Made by a program: the position numbers and the translations under genes. The notes under the pieces were generated by a model. The model was not told the origin of the DNA. It worked only from the letters and a program-made list of their open reading frames with translations, and did no database searches. A stretch of DNA of 6,310 bases from Elusimicrobiota bacterium (GTDB lineage Bacteria > Elusimicrobiota > Endomicrobiia > Endomicrobiales > Endomicrobiaceae): assembly GCA_031256695.1 (NCBI GenBank), contig JAIRQB010000223.1:1-6310 (forward strand), written 5' to 3'. Below are positions 1 to 5,768 of the stretch, piece after piece. Each line of letters begins with the position of its first letter. Within the stretch, counting starts at the first letter, position 1.

Positions 1-621
1 AATAGGATAGCGCTCCAGTCCGATATGATAGGCGCAAATATATTAGGAATAGAAAACATTTTATTTTTAAGCGGAGACCACACAAATACAAGCGAGAATT
101 CAAAGGCAAAACCCGTTTATGATTTAGATTCTGCCGGAATGATAAAGACTGCGAGACTGCTTGAGACAGGTTTTGATTTAGCAGGCAAAAAACTGCAGGG
201 AGTCCCCAGTTTTTGCGCCGGCGCAGTTGTAAATCCTTCTGCCCGCCCTATTGATTTACAAATTGTTATGTATGGAAAAAAAATCACGGCGGGGGCTGAA
301 TTTTTTCAAACGCAGACTGTTTTTGACATTCAAACTTATAGGGATTTTTATGAAAAGATAAAACATTTTAAAATCAAAACGCTCGCCGGGATTACATTGA
401 TAAAATCGCCGCAATTTATGTCTTTTTTGCAAAAACTCCCAGGCGTTCAAATACCAAAAGAGATACAAAACAGAATAAACTCTGCTGAAGATCCTTTAAA
501 AGAGGGGATAAAAATCTGCGCCCAACTTATAAGGGATTTGCAAACTTTTGCAGACGGAGTTCATATTATGGCTATAGGAATGGAAGAATATATTCCCGAA
601 ATTTTAAAGGATTTGGATTAA
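1..621 (+). CDS. metF: Methylenetetrahydrofolate reductase, 5'-truncated by window edge
   Basis: This is the C-terminal 206 residues of a MTHFR-family protein; the reading frame is open to base 1, so the true start lies outside the window and the ATG at 25 is internal. The family reduces 5,10-methylene-THF to 5-methyl-THF with FAD in the cytoplasm, feeding methionine synthesis or, in acetogens, the methyl branch of the Wood-Ljungdahl pathway. Visible marks are NRIALQSD (residues 1-8), SGDHT (24-28), AKPVYDLDS (36-44), FFQTQTVFD (101-109, the conserved TQ strand of the TIM barrel) and the terminal GVHIMAIGMEEYIPEIL (186-202). These match the GDH/AKPVFDLDS clade, which includes acetogen-type MetF and the MTHFR half of bifunctional homocysteine methyltransferase/MTHFR proteins. 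With the N-terminus missing, a fusion cannot be excluded. Relatives usually have GDHP just before AKP; here that stretch reads SENSK. The next gene starts on the base after this stop codon, so the two are probably co-transcribed. Confidence 0.9.
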   Translation, partial: NRIALQSDMIGANILGIENILFLSGDHTNTSENSKAKPVYDLDSAGMIKTARLLETGFDLAGKKLQGVPSFCAGAVVNPSARPIDLQIVMYGKKITAGAEFFQTQTVFDIQTYRDFYEKIKHFKIKTLAGITLIKSPQFMSFLQKLPGVQIPKEIQNRINSAEDPLKEGIKICAQLIRDLQTFADGVHIMAIGMEEYIPEILKDLD

Positions 622-1914
622 ATGAAAAAAAGACTTGTCAAAAAAATAGCGCAAAAAAATAAAATGCGGCAAGACAGCGGCAAAACTCAAGATAAGGCAA
701 AGTTTTCCTCGCAAAAATTAAATATAAAACCGCTTGAGAATTCACATACCGCTAAACAAGAATTAGACGCTAAACTATCCGGGAATAAAACAAATAAAAA
801 TCCGTCTAATTCGCAAAATTCTTCCAAACTGCAATCTTTTATTATGAGCGGATTATTTCCGTCGGCTTCCAATCAAGAATCTGCAGGCGCAAGCATCAGT
901 CAAAAATCTCATCCTGAAAACAGCGAAACAGACAATGCATTCGGATATTCTGAAAACAAAAGCAAAACAGGAATAAGAAAATTCTTTATCAGGTGGGCAG
1001 TCTTTTTATCAATTTTGGCTATAGTCTATTTTGCTTTTTATTTTACAGCCAAAAAAATAGCGGATTCCAAAATAGCGGACTCTGTGTTTTTAGAGTCTGA
1101 AACTTTTGACGTTCAAGATTTATTAAACAATATTGAAGCGAGGCGCAAATTCTTATCCTCCCGCGTAAAAGGAGTTGATTTTTTAGTCTATAGCGTCAAA
1201 CGCGGCGACAATCTTTGGAAATTAGCGAGCAAATATCATTATTCCGTCCACACTATAATAGGCAATAATCCTCAACTTGCCACTTATAATGTCTACGAAA
1301 AACAAAAAATACTCATTCCCTCTGCAGGCGGGACTTTGCACCCTATACAAAAAGACGACACTTGGGAAAAAATAGCGCAAAGATATGACCTTGACGATAT
1401 AGATATTTTAAAAAAGACAAATTATGGAGTTGATAAATTAAAAGAAGGGGAATTTATTTTTGTGCCGGGCAAAAGACCTTTGGTAGATTTGATGAATCAA
1501 AAAATGCAGGAAGCATATGCTTTGAGGGATTTATTTATTTCGCCTTTAGGCGGAGCAATCACAAGTTCTTTCGGGCGCAGACGCCACCCTGTGACGGGGC
1601 AAGTGAGCGTTCACGGAGGCATAGATATAAGAGCGCCGATGGGTTCTTTGGTGGGGGCGGCAGACGACGGAGTTGTAATTGTTGCAAGTTATGATGTCGG
1701 GCATTACGGAGTTGCGGTTTTCATAGACCACAATAACGGATATATCACCCATTATGGTCACCTTTCAAGCATAAGCGTTAGAGAAGGGCAGAGAGTAAGA
1801 GCGGGTCAAATAATAGGACGGAGCGGCGCAAGCGGCAGGGTGACGGGTCCCCATCTGCATTTTACGGTTAAAAAAGGCGCTCAATCTTTAGACCCTTTGC
1901 GGTTTTTGTGGTAG
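622..1914 (+). CDS. Membrane-anchored LysM-LysM-M23 peptidase (murein hydrolase)
   Basis: A 430-residue envelope protein. Residues 1-120 are hydrophilic, rich in Lys/Ser/Asn, low in complexity and basic at the start. One transmembrane segment follows (about 121-143, WAVFLSILAIVYFAFYF), with the rest predicted outside the inner membrane. Two LysM peptidoglycan-binding domains lie at about 189-233 (YSVKRGDNLWKLA) and 238-282 (HPIQKDDTWEKIA). The C-terminal M23 domain (about 305-430) keeps all LytM-type residues: H331 and D335 in HGGIDI, H380 in HYGHLS, and H411/H413 in HLHF. It should therefore be an active zinc endopeptidase cutting peptide cross-links, not a degenerate EnvC/NlpD-type activator. 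The ATG directly follows the metF stop, with AAAGG 11 bases upstream as a loosely spaced ribosome site. The long N-terminal segment before the membrane helix would be cytoplasmic. It is unusual for an M23 protein and resembles no domain I know. The domain call is firm; the physiological role (division, elongation or recycling) is not determined. Confidence 0.93.
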   Translation: MKKRLVKKIAQKNKMRQDSGKTQDKAKFSSQKLNIKPLENSHTAKQELDAKLSGNKTNKNPSNSQNSSKLQSFIMSGLFPSASNQESAGASISQKSHPENSETDNAFGYSENKSKTGIRKFFIRWAVFLSILAIVYFAFYFTAKKIADSKIADSVFLESETFDVQDLLNNIEARRKFLSSRVKGVDFLVYSVKRGDNLWKLASKYHYSVHTIIGNNPQLATYNVYEKQKILIPSAGGTLHPIQKDDTWEKIAQRYDLDDIDILKKTNYGVDKLKEGEFIFVPGKRPLVDLMNQKMQEAYALRDLFISPLGGAITSSFGRRRHPVTGQVSVHGGIDIRAPMGSLVGAADDGVVIVASYDVGHYGVAVFIDHNNGYITHYGHLSSISVREGQRVRAGQIIGRSGASGRVTGPHLHFTVKKGAQSLDPLRFLW

Positions 1915-1923
1915 GGCGGGTCC

Positions 1924-2841
1924 TCAGTATCTAACTTTTTTTAACTCTTGCTCCATCTCGGTTAGGTTTTCCCAATATCTTTTAGGCATTAAATTTTGTC
2001 GCAATTTTAAATTTTCACGCTCTTTTATAGCGATTGTTTTATAAAACTTTTTCCACAAGTCTTTATAGAGAGTTTCTTCATTTTCAACATTTGACGGCAA
2101 ATTGATTTCTGAGATTATATATCCGCCTTTGAGTTTTGTTTTTGAATTTGCTGTCTTCGCCGTTAATTCCCGCCCATTTAAGCCGTTTAAACTATCCTCA
2201 ATTCCGCCTATTTTAGCGCCGCTGTTTATATTTTGATTGTTTTGCTCATCTTTAAATTCAGCAAAGCCCGCTTTATTGTAGACGGCTGCTATTTTGCGCC
2301 CTTCGTCGTATATAAGAAAATTCTCATTAGGCAATCTTTCTATGAAATATCTAATTAAAATATGCAAGACAAAATTCTTCGGCTTTATAGAGGCTATTAA
2401 AATATCTTTATGCATAGAAAAACGGACAAAGCCTTTAAATAAATGAGCCTCGCCGATTAAATTTTCCACAGCCTTTGTCAAAGTCAAAACTGTATTGTCT
2501 GAAATATCTTTGATTATTCTTTTGTCTTTATAAATTTTATGGAAAAATTCCAATAAAATTATTTCCTTATGCTCTAAACAAGATAAAAAACCGTTTTGAA
2601 TAAAGAAAAAAATCTCATATCCAAAATTTTTTAATATGGATTTGACAACTCTGTCGGCTTTGTCCGATTCAGTCTTGACTTTGAAAGAAGGCAGAAGCGG
2701 TATTTGCTCCTCTTGAACGCTTATAATATCTTGCGGCATCTCTTTACTTTTAAAACTCTCAAAAACGCAAGATAAAAAACCCTCAAAAGAGCCGTCATAT
2801 GCATAAATCATTTGAATTGGGTTTAAATTTTTTTTTGGCAA
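1924..2841 (-). CDS. TIGR03915/DUF4130-family putative DNA metabolism protein
   Basis: A 305-residue cytoplasmic protein recognised by the family's N-terminal motif IYAYDGSFEGFLSCVFESF (12-30), EAHLFKGFVRF (131-141), NFLIYDEGRKIAAVYN (174-189) and the C-terminal DLWKKFYKTIAIKEREN (261-277) with MPKRYWENLTEM (285-296). Family members are usually encoded beside a radical SAM protein with a helix-hairpin-helix (TIGR03916), or fused to a uracil-DNA glycosylase-like domain (UdgX group), hence the DNA repair or modification label; no biochemical activity is firmly established as far as I know. Here neither partner is seen. Between the two conserved blocks, about residues 199-250 form an Asn/Ser/Lys-rich insertion, making the protein longer than the roughly 250 residues I expect. 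The start is a TTG (2841-2839) with AGAGGA five bases upstream. An ATG at codon 11 (2811-2809) would match the usual family N-terminus but has no ribosome site. The gene converges on the M23 gene with a 9-bp gap and no visible terminator. Confidence 0.85.
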   Translation of the reverse strand: MPKKNLNPIQMIYAYDGSFEGFLSCVFESFKSKEMPQDIISVQEEQIPLLPSFKVKTESDKADRVVKSILKNFGYEIFFFIQNGFLSCLEHKEIILLEFFHKIYKDKRIIKDISDNTVLTLTKAVENLIGEAHLFKGFVRFSMHKDILIASIKPKNFVLHILIRYFIERLPNENFLIYDEGRKIAAVYNKAGFAEFKDEQNNQNINSGAKIGGIEDSLNGLNGRELTAKTANSKTKLKGGYIISEINLPSNVENEETLYKDLWKKFYKTIAIKERENLKLRQNLMPKRYWENLTEMEQELKKVRY

Positions 2842-2846
2842 TTCAT

Positions 2847-2852
2847 TCCTCT
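2847..2852 (-). promoter_or_regulatory. Ribosome binding site supporting the TTG start
   Basis: On the minus strand AGAGGA lies five bases before the TTG at 2841-2839. This decides the start, because the only in-frame ATG nearby (2811-2809) is preceded by an A/T-rich stretch with no Shine-Dalgarno. An ATG at 2846-2844 is also present. It is too close to the site and out of frame: it reaches a stop within eight codons unless the A9 run at 2828-2836 gained one base. Confidence 0.6.
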
Positions 2853-2880
2853 TTTAATTAGAAATAGCGGCTTCAATTTA

Positions 2881-2964
2881 TTTTCCGTTGACGGCAAAGC
2901 GGTCATACCTGCGGCTTTGCTTGACGAAATCGGCGACGCCCGCGCGCTGTTTTTTATATTTTGA
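2881..2964 (+). other. GC-rich intergenic block with nested repeats; possible gene remnant
   Basis: Bases 2888-2950 are about 60 % G+C, far above the neighbouring intergenic DNA. They contain TTGACG-GCAAAGC (2888-2900), a 13-base loop, then GCTTTGC-TTGACG (2914-2926), that is, a perfect 7-bp inverted repeat flanked by direct copies of TTGACG. Read on the plus strand from 2881 the block translates as a protein-like peptide (SVDGKAVIPAALLDEIGDA, then RALFFIF and TGA at 2962-2964). The frame is open back only to the stop at 2824-2826 and has no ATG or GTG start. I do not recognise the peptide. It may be a pseudogene remnant, a dispersed palindromic element, or part of the 5' leader of the minus-strand gene, where the hairpin would form in RNA. 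Confidence 0.35.
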
Positions 2965-2980
2965 GTTTATCAAAAAACAA
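2953..2980 (-). promoter_or_regulatory. Candidate promoter for the TIGR03915-family gene
   Basis: On the minus strand, TTGTTT (2980-2975) is followed after 16 bases by TATAAA (2958-2953). The -10 matches the sigma70 consensus at five of six positions; the -35 matches at only three. Transcription from it would give a leader of roughly 105 bases that includes the GC-rich hairpin block. In DNA this AT-rich, chance matches are common. Confidence 0.3.
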
Positions 2981-3021
2981 TCCCGTTTTTAGCCTTTTAA
3001 TAACGCTCAATGCGCTTTTTG

Positions 3022-3027
3022 TATAAT
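3022..3027 (+). promoter_or_regulatory. Candidate -10 box (TATAAT) of the gatB promoter
   Basis: A perfect TATAAT lies about 100 bases before the gatB start, in the only non-coding stretch ahead of it. No convincing -35 is present at 16-18 bases upstream, so the promoter would be weak or depend on an activator. The predicted transcript starts near 3034 and has a leader of about 90 bases. Confidence 0.45.
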
Positions 3028-3046
3028 AAAATAAAGACAAAATTTA

Positions 3047-3106
3047 AGAGTTGAAGCGGCATTATGAATTGTGAATGCGCTCTAAACTTGCTGAATTTAC
3101 AACTCT
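3047..3106 (+). repeat. Inverted repeat in the gatB leader
   Basis: AGAGTTG (3047-3053) and CAACTCT (3100-3106) form a perfect 7-bp inverted repeat with a 46-base loop, ending just before the gatB Shine-Dalgarno. A direct repeat GAAGCGG occurs at 3053-3059 and again at 3118-3124, between the Shine-Dalgarno and the ATG. The stem could bring the leader ends together, but no known riboswitch or T-box motif was recognised and the match may be chance. Confidence 0.25.
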
Positions 3107-3125
3107 CATTTAAAGGAGAAGCGGA

Positions 3126-4577
3126 ATGCCTAATTATCAAACTACAATCGGGCTTGAGGTTCATATGCAAATCAATACAAAATCAAAAGTGTTTTGCGAA
3201 TGCTCAACTCAATTCGGGGCAGAACCCAATGCCAACACTTGCGTCATCTGCACTTCTCAGCCGGGCGCTATACCTATTTTAAACAGAAAGGCTGTTGAAG
3301 CGGTAATAAAAACGGGGCTTGCCTTAAATTTCACCATAAACAAACAATGCACTTTCGCAAGAAAGCAGTATTTTTACCCCGATATTCCAAAGGATTATCA
3401 AATCACTCAAAGCGAGCCGCCGCTGTGTTCCCGCGGGCAGTTGACAATTAACTTTGACGGCAAAGAAAAGGCTGTAAATATCACACGCATACATTTAGAA
3501 GAAGATGCGGGCAAATTGATTCACGAAATAGGCGGCAGAAAATTGGATTATTCATTGCTTGATTTAAACAGGGCAAGCGTCGGTCTTATGGAACTTGTCA
3601 CCGAGCCGGAGATAACTTCTGCAGATGAAGCGATAGCGTTTTTAAATGAATTGCGGGATATTGTCAGATATTTAGGCGCTTCCGAATGCTCTATGGAAGA
3701 GGGCAAAATGCGCGCCGATGTAAATGTAAGCGTCCGCCCTGAAGGACAGAGCGAATTAGGCACGAGAGTTGAAATAAAAAATATGAATTCTCTTTCAGGC
3801 ATACACGCGGCTATCACATATGAGGCTCAAAGGCAAAAAGAAGTTTTAGCCTCAGGCGGCAAACTTGTCCAAGAGACAAGGCTTTGGGACGACGAAGACG
3901 GAATTACAAAATCTATGAGGTCAAAAGAAGGCGCTTTGGATTACAGATATTTCCCGGAACCGGATTTAGTTCCTTTTGATTTATCAGACGATTTCATAGA
4001 AAATTTACGCAAAGAGTTGCCTGAGTTGCCAAAAGCAAAAAAGGCGCGTTTTATAAAAGAATACGGGCTTTCAGAATACGACGCCTCTTATTTGACCTCG
4101 TCCCGTCAAATAGCGGACTATTATGAAGAGGCTCTAAATTTCTCAAAAGATAAAAAAGCCGCGGCAAAACCGATAGCGAATTGGATTTCTACAGAACTCA
4201 GCGGCAAATTAAACCTTGAAAATAAAGATATTGCGCAATCGCCTGTTTCAAGCGAAAACATAGCAAAACTTGTCTCTATGATTTTAGACGGCTCAATTTC
4301 AGGCAAAATTGCAAAAATAGTTTTTGAGGATATGTTTGCAAAGTCAAAGGACCCGCAGAGCATTGTAAAAGAAAAGGGGCTTGTTCAAATTTCAGATGAA
4401 AATGCGCTCGGCAAAATATGCGATGAGGCTATAAAAGAAAGCGCAAGCGCCGTTGCCGAATACAAGGCGGGCAAAGAAAGGGCTATAGGCTCAATAGTGG
4501 GTTTAGTGATGAAAAAGTCAAAAGGGCAGGCAAATCCTCAACTTGTCAATAAAATTTTAATTGAGAAATTGAAATAA
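3126..4577 (+). CDS. gatB: Asp-tRNA(Asn)/Glu-tRNA(Gln) amidotransferase subunit B
   Basis: A full-length GatB (483 residues, close to the usual 475-500). In the cytoplasmic GatCAB complex this subunit binds the misacylated Glu-tRNA(Gln) or Asp-tRNA(Asn) and activates the acyl group with ATP, while GatA supplies ammonia from glutamine. Visible motifs are IGLEVHMQI (8-16), the zinc cysteines C24/C26/C39/C42, YFYPDIPKDYQITQ (82-95), RIHLEEDAGK (121-130), the family signature region LDLNRASVGLMELVTEP (145-161), GKMRADVNVSVRP (193-205), RVEIKNMNS (214-222) and MRSKEGALDYRYFPEPDL (264-281). A helical YqeY-like tail runs from about 325 to the end. The signature normally reads DFNRAGVPLMEIVTEP; here G, P and I are replaced by S, G and L. 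AAAGGAG (3112-3118) sits seven bases before the ATG. gatA and gatC are not in the window, so the operon is split or they lie elsewhere. Confidence 0.97.
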   Translation: MPNYQTTIGLEVHMQINTKSKVFCECSTQFGAEPNANTCVICTSQPGAIPILNRKAVEAVIKTGLALNFTINKQCTFARKQYFYPDIPKDYQITQSEPPLCSRGQLTINFDGKEKAVNITRIHLEEDAGKLIHEIGGRKLDYSLLDLNRASVGLMELVTEPEITSADEAIAFLNELRDIVRYLGASECSMEEGKMRADVNVSVRPEGQSELGTRVEIKNMNSLSGIHAAITYEAQRQKEVLASGGKLVQETRLWDDEDGITKSMRSKEGALDYRYFPEPDLVPFDLSDDFIENLRKELPELPKAKKARFIKEYGLSEYDASYLTSSRQIADYYEEALNFSKDKKAAAKPIANWISTELSGKLNLENKDIAQSPVSSENIAKLVSMILDGSISGKIAKIVFEDMFAKSKDPQSIVKEKGLVQISDENALGKICDEAIKESASAVAEYKAGKERAIGSIVGLVMKKSKGQANPQLVNKILIEKLK

Positions 4578-4587
4578 AAGGAACTAT

Positions 4588-5199
4588 ATGAAAAAAATTA
4601 TCAACTATCCGTTTAAACTGATGAGAGACCTTTATGATTGGACTATAAGTTTTTCTAAATCAAAACATTCAAATTACGCTCTTTTCACGGCGGCTTTTAT
4701 AGAGAGTTCTTTTTTTCCAATCCCGCCCGATGTTTTGCTAATTCCTTTAGTGGTAGGCGAGCCTAAAAAATGGATTCAAAAAGCCTCTATCTGCGCGCTT
4801 GGCTCAATTTGCGGGGCTTTTTTAGGATATTTAATAGGTTATGTTTTCTTTGAGACAGTAGGGACATACCTTGTAAATCTATACAATTTACATTCCGCTA
4901 TTGATTTACTCGGAGAAAAATACGCTGAAAACGCTTTCTTGGCTGTTTTTTCAGCGGCTTTTACTCCTCTTCCTTACAAGGCGATAACTATTTCCGCGGG
5001 AATGTTTAAAATCTCTCTTTTGACTTTGTTTTTAGGCTCTCTTTTCGGCAGAGCGGGCAGATTTTTTATAGTTGCAGGTGCTTTAAGAATCTTCGGCGCA
5101 AAAATTCAGCACTCCATTGAAAAATACTTCAATATCTTATCTATAACGTTTTTAGTCTTGCTTATAGCGGGTTTTGTTTTATTGAAATACGCATTCTAA
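4588..5199 (+). CDS. yqaA: YqaA/DedA-like (SNARE-associated/VTT) inner-membrane protein
   Basis: A 203-residue polytopic membrane protein. Hydrophobic segments lie at about 30-57, 66-90, 116-128, 134-166 and 182-201. The two half-motifs of the DedA/VTT fold are present: ESSFFPIPPDVLLIP (39-53) and FTPLPYKAITISAG (125-138), the paired re-entrant loops, followed by GRAGRFF (154-160). YqaA members are smaller relatives of the DedA proteins, some of which recycle undecaprenyl phosphate or other polyisoprenyl carriers across the inner membrane. A specific substrate for the YqaA branch is not established, so lipid or carrier transport is inference. AAAAGGAA, beginning within the gatB stop codon, lies just before the ATG with a 10-bp gap between the genes, so it is likely translated from the gatB transcript. 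The symbol follows the family name and does not imply orthology with E. coli yqaA. Confidence 0.88.
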   Translation: MKKIINYPFKLMRDLYDWTISFSKSKHSNYALFTAAFIESSFFPIPPDVLLIPLVVGEPKKWIQKASICALGSICGAFLGYLIGYVFFETVGTYLVNLYNLHSAIDLLGEKYAENAFLAVFSAAFTPLPYKAITISAGMFKISLLTLFLGSLFGRAGRFFIVAGALRIFGAKIQHSIEKYFNILSITFLVLLIAGFVLLKYAF

Positions 5200-5210
5200 T
5201 TCTATATACT
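5182..5210 (+). promoter_or_regulatory. Sigma70-type promoter ahead of tRNA-Ala
   Basis: TTGAAA (5182-5187) and TATACT (5205-5210) are separated by exactly 17 bases, matching consensus at four and five of six positions. The -35 lies inside the last codons of the yqaA-like gene. Predicted transcription begins near 5217, about 34 bases before the tRNA 5' end, leaving a short 5' piece for RNase P to remove. It would also serve yjbQ and rsmD, which follow without a visible terminator. Confidence 0.6.
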
Positions 5211-5250
5211 CCCGCCCGTTTTGCCGTTGATAAAACGATAATTTTGAGAC

Positions 5251-5323
<73 letters not shown>

Positions 5324-5348
5324 CAAAAATCTTTTTGGGAGAATTTAG

Positions 5349-5765
5349 ATGATATATTCAGAGTATATCAGCCGCGAAACTAAAGGTTTTAACGGTTATT
5401 TTGATATTACAGAAGATGTCAAAAAGATTTTTGCAAGGTCGCAGTTGAGCGCCGGCTTGTTGACAGTTCACATAGCGGGCGCGACAGCAGGCATAGTAAT
5501 TACAGAAAACGAACCCGGTCTCTTATCCGACATCATAGAAACATTAGAAATGCTCTCGCCTCAAGAAGCGCTGTATCATCACGATGCAAAATGGCGCGAT
5601 GGAAACGGCTTCTCGCATATCCGCTCGGCTTTGATAGGCTCTTCAAAAACAATTCCTTTCTCTTCAAAATCTCTTCTTCTTGGTATTTCTCAACAAATCA
5701 TTTTTTTTGACTTTGACAACAGAGCAAGAAGCAGAAAAATCTTTGTTCAGGTTTTAGGGGAATAA
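5349..5765 (+). CDS. yjbQ: YjbQ/UPF0047 family protein
   Basis: A 138-residue complete member of the small, very widely conserved UPF0047 family (usual length about 130-140). Characteristic positions are VHIAGATAGIVITENEPGLL (40-59, with E54), YHHDAKWRDGNG (76-87), SHIRSALIGSS (89-99), LLLGISQQIIFFDFDNR (109-125) and the terminal VLGE. The conserved His pair H77/H78 and H90, likely metal or ligand contacts, are kept. In many relatives the first motif reads HTTAG and the third GHSH; here they are GATAG and GFSH, closer to the GSTA-type branch. Some family members show thiamin phosphate synthase activity in complementation tests, but the physiological role is uncertain. GGGAGA (5337-5342) precedes the ATG by six bases. 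The gene sits between tRNA-Ala and rsmD and is probably transcribed with both. Confidence 0.92.
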   Translation: MIYSEYISRETKGFNGYFDITEDVKKIFARSQLSAGLLTVHIAGATAGIVITENEPGLLSDIIETLEMLSPQEALYHHDAKWRDGNGFSHIRSALIGSSKTIPFSSKSLLLGISQQIIFFDFDNRARSRKIFVQVLGE

Positions 5766-5768
5766 AAA

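Noticed and set aside
1054..1084. Short tandem repeat encoding IADSK-IADSV after the membrane helix of the M23 protein
   Set aside because: Only two short imperfect copies; likely a local duplication in a linker with no wider structure.
1891..1922. GACCC/GGGTC inverted repeat at the end of the M23 gene, as a bidirectional terminator
   Set aside because: The stem is five pairs with a 22-base loop and has no flanking U-tract on either strand.
3034..3125. T-box or other riboswitch in the gatB leader
   Set aside because: The leader is short, has no T-box sequence or specifier stem, and shows only one weak 7-bp inverted repeat.
3064..3282. 72-codon frame beginning in the gatB leader
   Set aside because: It overlaps the start of gatB out of frame, has no Shine-Dalgarno before its ATG, and its composition is explained by the gatB coding sequence.
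3548..3817. Minus-strand open frame of 89 codons inside gatB
   Set aside because: It is antisense to highly conserved gatB motifs and has no family resemblance; the same applies to the smaller minus-strand frames in metF, the M23 gene and the rest of gatB.
5217..5242. CGTTTT/AAAACG hairpin between the yqaA-like gene and the tRNA, as a terminator
   Set aside because: The stem is six pairs, mostly A-T, and is followed by ATAATTTT, not a U-run. It also sits right at the predicted start of the tRNA transcript.
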